From Mesorhabditis belari (lineage: Eukaryota > Nematoda > Chromadorea > Rhabditida > Rhabditidae), in contig CAUEEP010000912.1 of the NCBI GenBank assembly GCA_958450365.1, positions 62,001-126,000 of the forward strand: DNA of 64,000 bases, read 5' to 3'. The notes under the pieces are model-generated. The model searched no databases and had not been told where the DNA came from. It worked only from the letters and a program-made list of their open reading frames with translations. A program made the position numbers and the translations under genes. Within the stretch, counting starts at the first letter, position 1, and each line of letters begins with the position of its first letter. Below are positions 11,581 through 23,029 of the stretch, piece by piece.

Positions 11581-12210
11581 AGGTACATGCATAAGAAATG
11601 CGGATTTCAACATTTTCATATTTCATTTCCAACGATCGAAACCTGAATGTTATAAACTATTTGAAAGTTGTAAATCTCCTCTACAAAATAGGCTAAAACG
11701 TCTTTCAATTGATCGAGCCATTGAAGCAATTTCGAGGGCGAAATGCGAGTGACCAAAAAAGGAATCGAGTCACTTTAGGGACAAGTTTAGTGTGGTCAAA
11801 ATAGAGTTAGCTTTCCCAAAATTGAAGATTTTAAAAAAGGATAACTATATACAGTACTGGACAATGAAATATGAATGTACTGGACAATCATATTTGAAAA
11901 AAGATCGTCACTTTCACGGGTCTGTAACTCCCTTGTCTTTGAGTTTAAACTATTAGTGTTATACATTTTCTGAAAGCTCTTTTCAAGGGCTACACAATGG
12001 TAATATTAATATTTAGAAATACGGTAAAGACAAGGGAGTTACAGACGCGCGAAAGTGACGATCTTTTTTCAAATATGATAGGAGGCCGAAATGCGAGTGA
12101 CCAAAAAAGGAATCGAGTCACTTTAGGGACAAGTTTAGTGTGGTCAAAATAGAGTTAGCTTTCCCAAAATTGAAGATTTAAAAAAAAATAGGATAACTAT
12201 ATATCTGTCG
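11581..12210. repeat. dispersed repeat, split copy (pair of 61613-62535)
   Basis: AGGTACATGC...GCGGATTTCAACATTTTCAT through GGATAACTATATA closely matches the repeat at 61613-62535. The right part (GGCGAAATGCGAGTGACC to AACTATATA) occurs twice, at about 11736-11853 and 12083-12205, flanking the palindrome at 11888-12080. Confidence 0.9.
11888..12080. repeat. palindromic insert, arms about 50 bp
   Basis: TCATATTTGAAAAAAGATCG...AACTCCCTTGTCTTT is mirrored by AAAGACAAGGGAGTTACAGA...TTCAAATATGA. Probably a small foldback element sitting between the two half copies of the dispersed repeat. Confidence 0.9.
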
Positions 12211-12499
12211 TAGCCGATTATGAATGAAAGTAGCTTTTTCTAGAAATTTGTCGTCAAATGCAAAGTCGTCAAATGCAACCCCAATTCCCCCAGTTCGAGT
12301 ACGGATCGGCAACTTTCCCATTTCTACCCAGAATTTAAATGTTTTGAACCGTAATACGTTACTAGTTACTACTTGTTAATCATACTTTATACTTCTGTAA
12401 CAGATTACTTTGTTTAAAAAATAAAGGAACAGTTAAGAAAATAAAATAATCTAACTCAATTCATTATTAAAGCAACGTAAATTGAATTGAATTTGAAAA

Positions 12500-12735
12500 A
12501 ATGAGAAAAGCCTAGCGATTTCGCAGGCATTTGACCCTTTGGGTTACGGTGCTTTGCTCACATTTTAGCGCGCAGACCCTCAAATCTTCGGGCGCTTATT
12601 TCTCTTTTGTGAGTGCTCAGAATTTTTTGATTTTTTGCCAATTTCTTAGTTGGAGTGCACGCAATATTTCATAGGATTTAGATTTTTGATCTGTCAGTTT
12701 TTTACTCAGGCTCGCACTTGTAGTGCCTCTCCCCC
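12500..12735. repeat. dispersed repeat, copy 1 (pair of 16690-16920)
   Basis: GAGAAAAG...GATTTCGCAG, GGGTTACGGTG, CACATTTTAGCGCGCAGACC and TTTTTTGATTTTTTG occur in the same order at 16690-16920. The copies differ by short indels. Non-coding. Confidence 0.9.
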
Positions 12736-12883
12736 CTGCCCCCCGTTAAGCTACAAGATCTTGATGCTTGACAACTTTTTGGAAAGTCTTTAATCAACTG
12801 GAATGCAGAAATGCAATTCAGGAATGCAAAAGCTCAAAAGAAAGCAATCAAAGACAAAATGATAAGCTTTAAAATCGACTTAC

Positions 12884-12971
12884 CACTAACAAGAAGCCAT
12901 CCTTCAAAGTTCTCCGGTTGTTCAACATCGAGAGTTTCATTTCGATCCTCGAAAAGTGAAGTTAAATACAT
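12884..12971 (-). CDS. candidate first or internal exon, minus strand
   Basis: Minus-strand frame from the ATG at 12971 to a strong donor, AGTG|GTAAGT, at 12884. It reads MYLTSLFEDRNETLDVEQ followed by PENFEGWLLVS, ending in phase 1. The same frame has an in-frame stop just upstream of the ATG, so the ATG may be a real start. Otherwise the exon begins at an internal acceptor. It is acidic and not obviously a signal peptide. No family recognised. The next exon downstream (lower coordinates) was not found. Confidence 0.45.
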
Positions 12972-13260
12972 GGTCGATCGATTATTTCTTCATCGTAGCT
13001 AAATTTTAATTTTATTGAAGAGAAGATTCTTTTGAAAGACTTTGAAAGACAAAAAACAAAAAAAAACGAAAGATTTACAATTTTTGTTTACGTTCAGTTG
13101 ATGGATGAGAAAAAAATGAATTTCTGGATGTTGAAAAAATGGGTTCAGGAATGCAAAAACATCAGAAATCAAAATAGCAATTTTAAGATTTATATGTTAC
13201 GTTCAATTTTGAAAATTGTCCAACTTTGAAACCTTTTTAATAGGAAAATATTTTTGCATT

Positions 13261-13893
13261 AGATCGCTAGCTCTGGTTCGAGCTCTAGTTCTGGTTCGAG
13301 CGCTAGTTCTGGTTCGAGCGCTAGTTCGGATTCGAGCGCTAGTTCTGGTTCGAGCTCTAGTTCGGATTCGAGCGCTAGTTCTGGTTCGAGCTCTAGTTCT
13401 GGTTCGAGCGCTAGCTCTGGTTCGAGCTCTAGTTCTGGTTCGAGCGCTAGTTCTGGTTCGAGCGCTAGTTCGGATTCGAGCGCTAGCTCTGGTTCGAGCT
13501 CTAGTTCTGGTTCGAGCGCTAGTTCTGGTTCGAGCGCTAGTTCGGATTCGAGCGCTAGTTCTGGTTCGAGCTCTAGTTCGGATTCGAGCGCTAGTTCTGG
13601 TTCGAGCTCTAGTTCTGGTTCGAGCGCTAGCTCTGGTTCGAGCTCTAGTTCTGGTTCGAGCGCTAGTTCTGGTTCGAGCGCTAGTTCGGATTCGAGCGCT
13701 AGTTCTGGTTCGAGCTCTAGTTCTGGTTCGAGCGCTAGCTCTGGTTCGAGCTCTAGTTCTGGTTCGAGCGCTAGTTCTGGTTCGAGCGCTAGTTCGGATT
13801 CGAGCGCTAGTTCTGGTTCGAGCGCTAGTTCGGATTCAGACACTAGTTCGGATTCGAACTTTTGTTCTGGTTCGAGCGCTAGTTCGGATTCTA
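13261..13893. repeat. 18-bp minisatellite GAGCGCTAGTTCTGGTTC
   Basis: About 34 copies of an 18-bp unit built from two diverged 9-bp halves. GCGC/GCTC, TCTGG/TCGGA and AGTT/AGCT variants recur in a higher-order pattern. The 240- and 194-codon frames on either strand are repeat artefacts. Confidence 0.97.
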
Positions 13894-15471
13894 ATAGAAG
13901 ACCATCCCCCTGACCCCTTGAAGATCGGAACTTTTTGAAACTTCTTTTTAGGTAGAATGGTAGATTTAGGTCCAGCTAGAAGTATTTTAGCCTCGACAAT
14001 CAAATTGAAAACATGATTTTTAAAAAAATTGAAAATTTTTGGAAAGATTCGCTATATGAGGTCCGGGTAGAAAAATAATTTAACTTTTAAACATGTTTTT
14101 CGTACGTTTTATGCCAAGGGTTATCGTTTAAAATAGTTTTTAACAATTTTAAGTTTTTGATTCATTTGTGGGAGCTTTATCTACTTTTTGACCGGTCAAT
14201 TTTAGAAGCATCAAAGTCTTCCAAGAACGAAGGCAGAAGCATCAAAGTCTCCCAAGAACGAAGGCAAAAACCCCAACCCCAAAAAGGGCCAGAAGCTCTG
14301 CCAAAAAAACCCTTCCTCCAAATTAAAAGAAATAATTTCAGGAAGAGAGAAAAAAGACGCGAATAATTGCAAAATAGGAACGCAAAAAGGAAGGAAACGG
14401 ATGCGACCAAGTAGCTGGCTTAAAAATGGGAAAATCGAAAAGCACAGGAAAATTTAAGAGCACTTTTGCAAAAAGAACCGAACTTCTGAGGAAAGTAGAA
14501 AATAAATTGTTGAAAAATGGAGATAAAACTGTAATCCAATGAACGTAATGTCCGTAATGTAATAAAGGAAACACAAATTTTAATCAATAATCATCGAAAG
14601 ACTGAAAGGGATATCGATGTGGGGAAAAGGAGGGTGAAAGGCCCTCTGGTGGTCACCCCGCTTTCCCCCTCTTTCCCTTCTTTGACGAGCCTTCATTCCT
14701 TTCAAATCACACAGTCTAACCCTCTCCCTAGCACCGAAAAGGTCTTTCCCCCTTTTCGCTGAAAACTGAACGGTCCAAAAGTGTCGATGTGTGAGTGAAA
14801 GGATTTGTTTGGCTCACTCTTTTCCACTCGAAAGTCCCCGAGACACACAGAACTCCTGGGTGCATTCAAAACGTGCTTTGAACCTAAACAAAAACAAAAC
14901 AAAGCTGACTTCTGCTGAACGTAAGCTGGGTAACAATGACAACTCTTTTTTGGTTAGCTCAGAGAATTTGGTTGAACTTTGGAATACTTTTGAATTGATC
15001 AGAGATTAGAGATCAGAGATTTCAGAGATTGATCAAGTAGAGGTAGATCAAGATCAAGTAGATCAAGAAGATCAAGAATCCAAGTAGAAAACTGATACAG
15101 TAAATGAATCAATTCAATGAATGAAAGTCAATGAAAGTAAATGAAAGCAAATGAAAGCAAGTGCAAGCAAATGCAAGCAAATACACCAATCAATTAATCA
15201 ATCAAGGTTGATCGATCAGTCAAGTGATTTTTAAAGTTATTCAGCCAAAGTCGAATTTTCTATCATCACTGGCTAGCTGAAATCAGCTGAAATCAGCTGA
15301 AACAAACGCAATTTATGAAAACTTTTTAAAATACAGTACTTACAAGTAAGAAGTTTGCTAAAAGGATAGAATTAGTCAAAGAAAATGCTTATTGTTAATT
15401 AAATAAGCTAAAATTGATTATTGATTATTGTATTGAATGATATTTAATAAATTAAATGAGATTATTGATTA
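13894..15471. other. no gene recognised; possible promoter-like patch
   Basis: AT-rich with simple repeats (AATGAAAGC near 15120-15180, GATCAAG near 15030-15080). The GC-richer, pyrimidine-rich patch at 14630-14800 has no convincing exon. The frames at 14157-14410 on both strands lack domain or splice support. Confidence 0.35.
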
Positions 15472-16013
15472 TTGGATTGGTGAATTGAAAAATGCGGGAC
15501 TTTGAAACTAAAATTTATTCAACATAAAACTATAAATTCATTCCAAATAATTTCCATTATTATTGACGACTTCTGCCCATTTTACAGGCAATTTGCGGAT
15601 TCCTCTTTCGTAGTAGGATTTTGGTTTGTGTGTGAGACAAGTGTGAGACTCAAAAATCGAGGACTGGAGACTGGAGAAGGACTCCCAGTTTGAGCACTTT
15701 CTTCAAAAGAAACCCATTTTGGTGTGAATAGAAAAGTTGTAGAGAATCAAAAATTAGGCTTATAGCCAAATTTCCAAAAAGATACACTTAGTAGTTTCGC
15801 TTAAAATGCAAGTTTTGTTGCAAGTTTTGTGAAAATGCGTAAATTTCGCATTTCTTGAAAACCAGTTTTTGAATCGTTCTGAAAATTTGGATATAAGCTT
15901 GATTTTTGATTCTCTACAACTTTTCCATTAACACCAAAATGGGTTTCTTTCGAAGAAAGTGCTCAAACTGTCACATATGACAATAGCCCGCAGTTTTCAA
16001 TTCACCAACCCAA
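15472..16013 (-). mobile_element. mariner-derived MITE family B, minus orientation (542 bp)
   Basis: TA flanks. The ends start TTGGATTGGTGAATTGAAAA and the inverse. Near the left end, the minus strand keeps the last codons of a mariner transposase ([19 protein letters not shown]). The rest of the gene is missing. Same family as 21219-21766 and 45369-45922. Confidence 0.9.
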
Positions 16014-16689
16014 TATTAAATGATATTTAATCAACAGCAAACAGCCTGTGAATCATTTAAACAATTCTAAAGTATATTTAACTTTTAAATAAGTAAAAAA
16101 CAACAGGAAGTAAGATGGGAATAAGTAAGATGGGAATTAAAAATGTATTTGGGATTGATTTTAAAATTTGTGAATGCTTTAGAAGCAAGAGTAATCAAGA
16201 GTAATGATTTGGATCTAGGAATGTTTGTGTTTGATAAGCATGCTTCACCAATCAACCATCTAAAACCATCTAAAACCATCTAAGACCATCCAAGACCTTT
16301 TCCTTACCTTTTCCTTACCTTTTTCTTTCAAATGCTTATGAAATCAAAAAGATATTCTAATAAATAATCATAATTTAATAACAGGAAAGAATATTTGCAA
16401 TGCAATTTCAATGCTAGATCAACTATTGCAAACGTAAACGAAACTAGATTCACCCAGTGTTCAAATACTCAAAGGGTGTGGTGGGCCTTTGAGAAACTCG
16501 TCAAATCAAACACCAAATATGGTTCAAATTTTGAAGAGCATTTTGATTTCATGCAGAATAAATAAGAGTATAGAATTTGATATTTAACATAACACACACA
16601 AAACAAACTAATGAATCTTTCCGGTTAAAAGAAGTAAAAACTCGACTTTGTTACATCTGAAAGAATTCTTATAACGTAAATTTGATAAA
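16014..16689. other. AT-rich, no gene recognised
   Basis: Short direct repeats of CTAAAACCATC and CTTTTCCTTAC at about 16255-16320. Nothing else supportable. Confidence 0.5.
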
Positions 16690-16920
16690 ACGAGAAAAGT
16701 CCAGTGATTTCGCAGCCATTTGGGTTACGGTGATTTGCCCACATTTTAGCGCGCAGACCCTCAAATCTTCGGGCGCTTATTTCTCTTTTGTGAGTGCTCA
16801 GAATTTTTTGATTTTTTGGGAATTTCTTAGCTGGAGTGCACGCAATATTTCAGAAGTTACAGATTTTTGATCCGTCGTTGTACTTTTTTTGAGGGGGGGG
16901 AGAGGCAAATGTTTAACGGA
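16690..16920. repeat. dispersed repeat, copy 2
   Basis: Matches 12500-12735 in order. It ends in a G-run (GAGGGGGGGGAGAGG) where copy 1 ends in a C-rich run. Confidence 0.9.
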
Positions 16921-17414
16921 GTGCGGCACTTTTTTGTCCAACTTGCAACTCATTTTTAAGCTACTTACACTCATCAGATCAGGAAGTTCTAATAAGATTT
17001 AGATAGCTTAGAACGTCAGCTTTCAGAAAATATTTGTTTTATCAAAAGTTACCAACAAAAACCTATTTAAAATCGAGCTGCAAGTTAACCAAAAAAAACC
17101 GGAAAGATCCCAACTAATTATAGAGCTACTTACATTTTTTAAAACTAAATAGCGACTTTTGAGAGAAATCAATGTAATTCAGCCTTGGCTAATAGAAAAC
17201 CTTTGTCCTAAACTTTTCTGTACATTTTCATTTAGAATTCTTGAAAAACAAAAGAAGACAAATCAAGAATGTTTGACATGTTGCACTTTGTGTTCAAAGT
17301 TAGAAACGCACGCCTTTTGGCGGATTAAACGAAATCAGACATGGAAAAGTCTTGAAAAGCAAAAAGAGACTAGATAGAGTGACCAGAGATCTTTAATCTC
17401 TAGCCACTAGATAG

Positions 17415-17482
17415 AGTAGATAGTGAACCATTGACCTCTAAGATATTGGACTCTTAGCTCTTAGCCAGTCGGCCATGGCGGC
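17415..17482 (-). pseudogene. tRNA-like relic
   Basis: On the minus strand, GCCGCCATGGCCGACTGGCT has the look of a Ser/Leu tRNA 5' end with an A box (TGGCCGACTGG). The B-box area (ATGGTTCACTATC) is degenerate, and the acceptor and T stems do not close. A decayed tRNA or tRNA-derived repeat. Confidence 0.4.
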
Positions 17483-18009
17483 TTAGAAATGTACACTTTC
17501 TGGAGCACTAAACTCCCGGTTTACTCAGCAACAATCGAAAGAATCAACAATCGAAAGAATCACTGAAAATGGTATGTTTCCGTTTAAATCCCAAAGTAGA
17601 AAATTAGAATTTCAACAGAATTTCCAATAAAAGACAATCGAGCAAGAATCGGGCAAGAGCAAGAATCGCAAAAGGTCTCTTGAGTAATCTTGCATCCACC
17701 TTGTTCCTGTGAAATGACTGCGGGATAACCTTGGCATGCAATTATTTGCATACACCCGCGCCCCATCAAGGGGATTTCTTAAGGGGATCTCTCCGCCCCT
17801 CATTCCCTCAATTCCTCAATGAAGAGAGAATTCTTTTTCTTTTCACCGCCTTATATTTTCCCATCTTCAGTTTCTCATCTTTCAATTTGTACTTATTGAA
17901 GAGAAATTCTAAAGGAGAATGCGTAAAATAGCATTTTCTTTGTAGGGAGCTTTACTTTTGCTTTGCTTTGCTTTGCTTTTTGAATAGCTGAACTGAATCC
18001 AGGAAATGT
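17483..18009. other. no gene recognised
   Basis: Mixed sequence with an ATTTGCAT octamer in a GC-richer patch (17690-17810). The neighbouring open frames lack splice sites or motifs. Confidence 0.35.
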
Positions 18010-18225
18010 GAAATCTGGTGAACACTGGTGAACACTGGTGAACACTGGTGAACCCTGGTGAACACTGGTGAACACTGGTGAACCCTGGTGAACCCTGGTG
18101 AACCCTGGTGAACCCTGGTGAACCCTGGTGAACCCTGGTGAACACTGGTGAACACTGGTGAACACTGGTGAACACTGGTGAACACTGGTGAACACTGGTG
18201 AACACTGGTGAACACTCAATCTGGT
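18010..18225. repeat. 10-bp minisatellite AACACTGGTG
   Basis: About 21 copies. The central block carries AACCCTGGTG and the flanks AACACTGGTG. Three overlapping minus-strand frames (VFTSVHQCSP types) are artefacts. Confidence 0.97.
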
Positions 18226-18552
18226 GAACATTCAAGCTCTTCTAAGTCTACAAACTCTTTCTAACTCTAAGCACCTCTTCTGTTAGTATACTTATTTGAA
18301 AATTCGAATGCAAAGCGCATGAGTTGGTCGGTTGGCATTTGAATGAAAGGCAGTTGATCACATTGGCACTTGGCAGCATTAAAATCTTTGAGAAACTTAT
18401 ATGATTAAAGTCTAACCGAATACTGCCATTGTTAAAACGTTAGCTAAGAAAAATGAATCCTAAGGGACAAAATGCTTAACTTCGGTCGTATATTTGGGAA
18501 AAATTTTCAATGACACATTGCCGATAAGTAAAAAGGATAGAAGGAGATGATT

Positions 18553-18842
18553 TATCGTATTTCTTCGAATAGAAGACCGGGTAAAGAGTATCATCGCGTA
18601 CTCCTGCGTAGCAGCCCTTCTTAAAATTTCTTTTCTGCATAAAAGCTTTCAATCAAGTGCTATAGAGCTGAAAAATGGCTCAAAAATCTGTTAGCTCATA
18701 TGGTATTTTTGAGTCATTTTCCAGCCCTATAGCACTTCATTGAAAGCTTTTATGCAGAAACGAAATTTTAAAAAGGGCTGCTACGCAGGAGTACGCGATG
18801 ACTACTCTTTACCCGGTCTTCTATTCGAAGAAATACGGTATA
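18553..18842. mobile_element. near-perfect palindrome with ACCGTA-type ends, about 290 bp
   Basis: The left arm (TATCGTATTTCTTCGAATAG, ACCGGGTAAAG, GCGTACTCCTGCGTAGCAGC) is mirrored almost completely by the right arm ending TTCGAAGAAATACGGTATA. There is almost no loop. Its ends match the 9529 MITE family in style. Confidence 0.92.
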
Positions 18843-19484
18843 TTACACCCACCTTGATCATTTTGGTTTTAGTGAGAATCGGTCCTAGTTCAAACCCTTT
18901 CCTTTAAGGTGATCTTGAAAACTTTTCAACCTTTCTTCTCCCCTACTATTTTAGGCAGATGTTTGAATCGCAATGAAATCAAAATGAGAATGAGAATGAA
19001 AATCAAAAGAAATATCCCCGTCAATACAGCTCGACTCGAAAAGTGGCGACGATTTTCTTCACATTTTAGCGCATTTTCGCGAGGTGAGTGAAGGGGGCAA
19101 ATGGCAAAATTGACGGTGACTGAATGAATTGAAAAAGGAGAAAGGATCGACTGAAAGGGCTTTCCACTCAAGGGCATGGATTCTCTTCTCATCTACAGTT
19201 TTCAACTAGTTTGACTCGAAAATTCTTTTGTCATGAGTTGTATTGGTTGACTTTATTTATTTTTTTGATTACAGTTATCGATAAAAGCTTGGAAATGTAA
19301 AAACTGATGTCAAAGACTATGTCAGAGCTCTTGGGAAAATGAAGCACGAGAAGAAAACACCGCTAAATTTATAGCTAGTGGAATAGTGAAGGTCTATTGT
19401 CGGGTTGAAATGCTGGCAAAATCACTTTGTGTTACTTTCCATCACTTCCATTTGTGTTACTTTCCATCCAAGCACTTTCCAACC
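18843..19484. other. no gene recognised
   Basis: Contains AATGAGAATGAGAATG-type simple repeats. The frames at 18909-19192 have no domain evidence. Confidence 0.4.
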
Positions 19485-20220
19485 CAACCGCAAAGTGCAA
19501 AGTGACTCCAACTCCAACTCCGCTCCAATCTAACTCCAACCCAACTCCAATAAAATCCAACTCAACTTCAACCTAGCCCCAACTCAGCTCCAACCAAACT
19601 CCAACTCGACTCCAACCCAACCGCAAACTGACTCCAACTCCAACTCAACGCCAACCCAACCCAACTCAACTCCAACCCAATCCAACTCAGCTCCAACCAA
19701 ACTCCAACTCAACTCCAACCCAATTCAACCTAATCCAACTCAGCTCCAACCAAACTCCAACTCGACTCCAACCCAACCGCAAACTGACTTCACCTCCAAC
19801 TCAACGCCAACCCAACCCAACTCAACTCCAACTCAACTCCAACCCAATTCAACCTAATCCAACTCAGCTCCAACCAAACTCCAACTCGACTCCAACCCAA
19901 CCGCAAACTGACTCCAACTCCAACTCAACTCCAACCCAATCCAACTCAACCCCAACGTAACTCCAACTCAACTCCAACCCAATCAAACTCAACTCCAACC
20001 TAGCTCCAACTCAGCTCCAACTCAGCTCCAACCAAACTCCAACTCAGCTCCAACCAAACTCCAACTCGACTCCAACGCAACCGCAAACTGACTCCAACTC
20101 CAAATCAACTCCAACCCAATCCAACTCAACTCCAATCTAACTCCAACTCAACTCCAACCCAATCCAACTCAACTCCAACCTAGCTCCAACTCAGCTCCAA
20201 CCCAATCCAACTTAAGGACC
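19485..20220. repeat. degenerate CAACTCCAACTC array
   Basis: Irregular array built from CTCCAACTCAA, CTCCAACCCAA and CTCCAACCAAA. Longer units of about 120 bp recur (for example ACCGCAAACTGACTCCAACT at about 19620, 19785, 19905 and 20085). Confidence 0.95.
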
Positions 20221-20257
20221 AGTCTTGTCCAACTCAGACATGCTAACTCCACCCTTT

Positions 20258-20555
20258 TTTCAGTTCGTTTGCCGTTGCCAATCTACTTGCTTTTGCGAGC
20301 AATTTTGCTCGTACCTTGACTGGGTTTGTTTGAAAAACGTTGAATTTGCTTTCATTCGATAGAAAATTTGATTTATTTTGCTTTCATTTGACTCGAAATC
20401 AATCTATCTTCTTTTTCAAGCATCAATCTATCTATTTCTATCGAATGAAAGCAAATTCAACGATTTTCAAACAAACCCAGTCAAGGTCCGAGCAAAACTC
20501 ATAGATTGCCAACGGCAAACGGACCGAAAAAGGGGCGAAGTTAAGTGGCTAAGTA
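20258..20555. repeat. inverted repeat, arms about 110 bp
   Basis: TTCGTTTGCCGTTGCCAATC...GAATTTGCTTTCATTCGATA is mirrored at 20440-20552. A short CTTTTGCGAGC...GCTCG insertion occurs only in the left arm. An ACCGTA-type end (CTATTAGAAGAAATACGGT) lies 150 bp downstream at 20688-20706. Confidence 0.9.
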
Positions 20556-20706
20556 TACCAAAAGATAGCCCTGATTCTTTACTATTTTTTGATGCCAAAA
20601 GTAAAATGAACAAGCATCTGCGTGATGAAATATGAGCGTTTCTTTAAGCGCACCTTAGACTACGCTGTGAGCCTATACGATGCGCTTTCTATTAGAAGAA
20701 ATACGG

Positions 20707-21218
20707 TGGACATTGGGACATCCAACGCACCAACAATTCCATCAATCATTTGACAAATAAAAAGAAACAAAAAGAAAAAGATTCTAGTTCAGAGATTTTA
20801 GCAAGTGAATAAAAAGGAAAGTTTTTTGTGAGGCTAGCTGTTCTCGAGCTTGTCGGGAAAGGGATTCAAAAGAGGGTTTGGAGATTGCAATCTGTGGCTT
20901 CGTTCCCGTCTCCTTCCGATTTCTCTTCCTTCTCTTTATCCCCCACTTCCCTTAGTTCTTTCCCACCATCCCAGTTCTAAACCCTCGTAATTTTCACAAT
21001 TTGAACTCGAAGACCCTTTTCTTTCTTGATCCTTTTCTCGGATCGAAACAACTAACCAAGATTGCGGTGTTTTTCTTCGATTTATAGGCTGTTTAGCCTC
21101 GTTTTTTTGGTGGGGGAAGTGAGAAGAGTGAATGAGAATCAGTTACAATTGGGCGTTTGACGAATTTTAATTTGATAACGATAGCTAATTTGATGACACT
21201 TAGCTTTGAAGTCAACTA
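20707..21218. other. no gene recognised; pyrimidine-rich tract
   Basis: Bases 20900-21050 are strongly pyrimidine-rich. No supported exon. Confidence 0.4.
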
Positions 21219-21766
21219 TTGGGTTGGTGAATTGAAAACTGCGGCCTAATGTCATATGTGACAGTTTGAGCACTTTCTTCAAAAGAAACCCATTGTGGTG
21301 TCAATGGAAAAGTTGTAGAGAATCAAAAATCAAGCTTATATCCAAATTTTCAGAACCATTCAAAAACTGGCTTTCAAGAAATGCGAAATTTACGGATTTT
21401 CATAAAACCCAACAAAACTTGCATTTTAAGCGAAACTATTAAGTGTATCTTTTTGGAAATTTGGCTATAAGCCTAATTTTTGATTCTCTACAACTTCTCT
21501 ATTGACACCAAAATGGGTTTCTTTTGAAGAAAGTGCTCAAACTGAGAGTCCAGTCCTCCATTCTCAAAGCCCAGTCCTCGATTTTTGAGTCTCACACTTG
21601 TCTCACACACAAACCAAAATCCTACTACGAAAGAGGAATCCGCAAATTGCCTGTAAAATGGGCAGAAGTCGTCAATAATAATGGAAATTATTTGGAATGA
21701 ATTTATGGTTTTATGTTGCATAAATTTTAGTTTCAAAGTCCCGCAGTTTTCAATTCACTAACCCAA
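21219..21766 (+). mobile_element. mariner-derived MITE family B, plus orientation (548 bp)
   Basis: TA flanks at 21217-21218 and 21767-21768. TIR TTGGGTTGGTGAATTGAAAA. Retains the transposase C-terminus on the plus strand ([19 protein letters not shown]...NYLE then stop) just inside the right end, plus non-coding sequence shared with 15472-16013 and 45369-45922. Confidence 0.92.
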
Positions 21767-23029
21767 TAGATTACGCTCTTCTTGAGTAATCTATTGTCTA
21801 AAACTTGTTAGCTATCAACTATCGTAATCTTGTCTCTAGTTATGGAAAGATTATTGTTTTGTTTTTGAATTAGTTTTGAATTAGTTTTGAATTGAAAGAT
21901 TGAATTTTATTAGTTTTTGAAAGTTTACGCGTTTTAGAAACAGATTAGAAACGTTTTAGAAACAGAGAAACAGAAAACTCAATGAAAATGATTGAAAAGT
22001 GATAAAAGAAAAGCTGATTTTTCTCATTTTTCAATTATTTTCTTCAGGATAATGCTAATATAATATAAGAAAAGAAAAAAAAGAGAAAACTTTAGATGGA
22101 AGATGATAACTCTAGAGTCAACTCTTTCTGCTTTAAAACGGAAATCTTCAACTTTAAACAAGAAGTGATCAAGTCGATTCAAAACATGAATTTTAGAAGA
22201 ATTGGATGGTGTTTAATAATGAATTTGAAAGTTTTTAACAAAAGCCAAGTGTTTAGCAAATGTTTTATGCAAATTTCTACAAAAATTCATGCATTTGAAT
22301 GCATTTGAGAAGTGCATTTGAAAGAAAATTAAGAAAGAAAACAGAGCCAAAGAAACAAAACCAACTCTTTCAACTCTTTCAAACTCTTTCAAACTCTTTC
22401 AGTTCCGCAGAACTTTTTCCTGAAACACAATTATGAATGTAGGCATAGAAAACTAGTAAAATTTGTAGAGCAGTAGAGAAGAGCATGACCAAAGATGGAT
22501 GAATGCAAAAAGAGTCATTTCTTTTCTTTTTTTTTCACCACTTTTTCCTCATGAGCCTCAGTACAGTTTTTTTCTTTGACTGAAGTGCGGAAAGTGGGGC
22601 ATCCATCGCCTTTGAGAAATGAAATAGAGAAGAGACACAAGAAAGCAAATGAGAACCCTCACTGACTGAGACTTATGACGAATTGTCTCAATTTCTCAAT
22701 TTCTCAAAATTCTTCCACTCCAGAGCACTTTGAAACAAGTGAATTAGGATTTTGAGTTTACAAAAGACAGTTTAAAGAATTAAAAGCCGAATGAGTTTTA
22801 AGATTATTATAAATTTTGAAACTCTGGATCTTGCAGCTAGATTATGGTAAACTATTCACGAGAAAGGCCTTTTTAGCTTGACTACCTTTCGGACGACAGC
22901 TGTAGAAATGTTAGCTGAAGAAAATTTGTAACAAACTTGCATTTGGACCAAATGAACCAAATGAAATACCGTAAATGCTGTATTAGAGCCACCCCCTCAA
23001 ATAAACGATCACCTCTAATAGAGCTACTT
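21767..23029. other. AT-rich, no gene recognised
   Basis: The plus frame at 22096-22308 has no motif. A possible ACCGTA-type MITE end (TACCGTAAATGCTGTATTAG) lies at 22967, just before the following minisatellite. Confidence 0.4.

Noticed and set aside
13216..13938. Long LVRA / ELEPELA repeat proteins on both strands
   Set aside because: Product of the 18-bp unit. The same open frames appear on both strands, as expected for a stop-free repeat.
18010..18225. Direct repeats suggestive of an origin or iterons
   Set aside because: Simple 10-bp minisatellite in an animal genome. No replication gene or AT-rich unwinding context specific to it.
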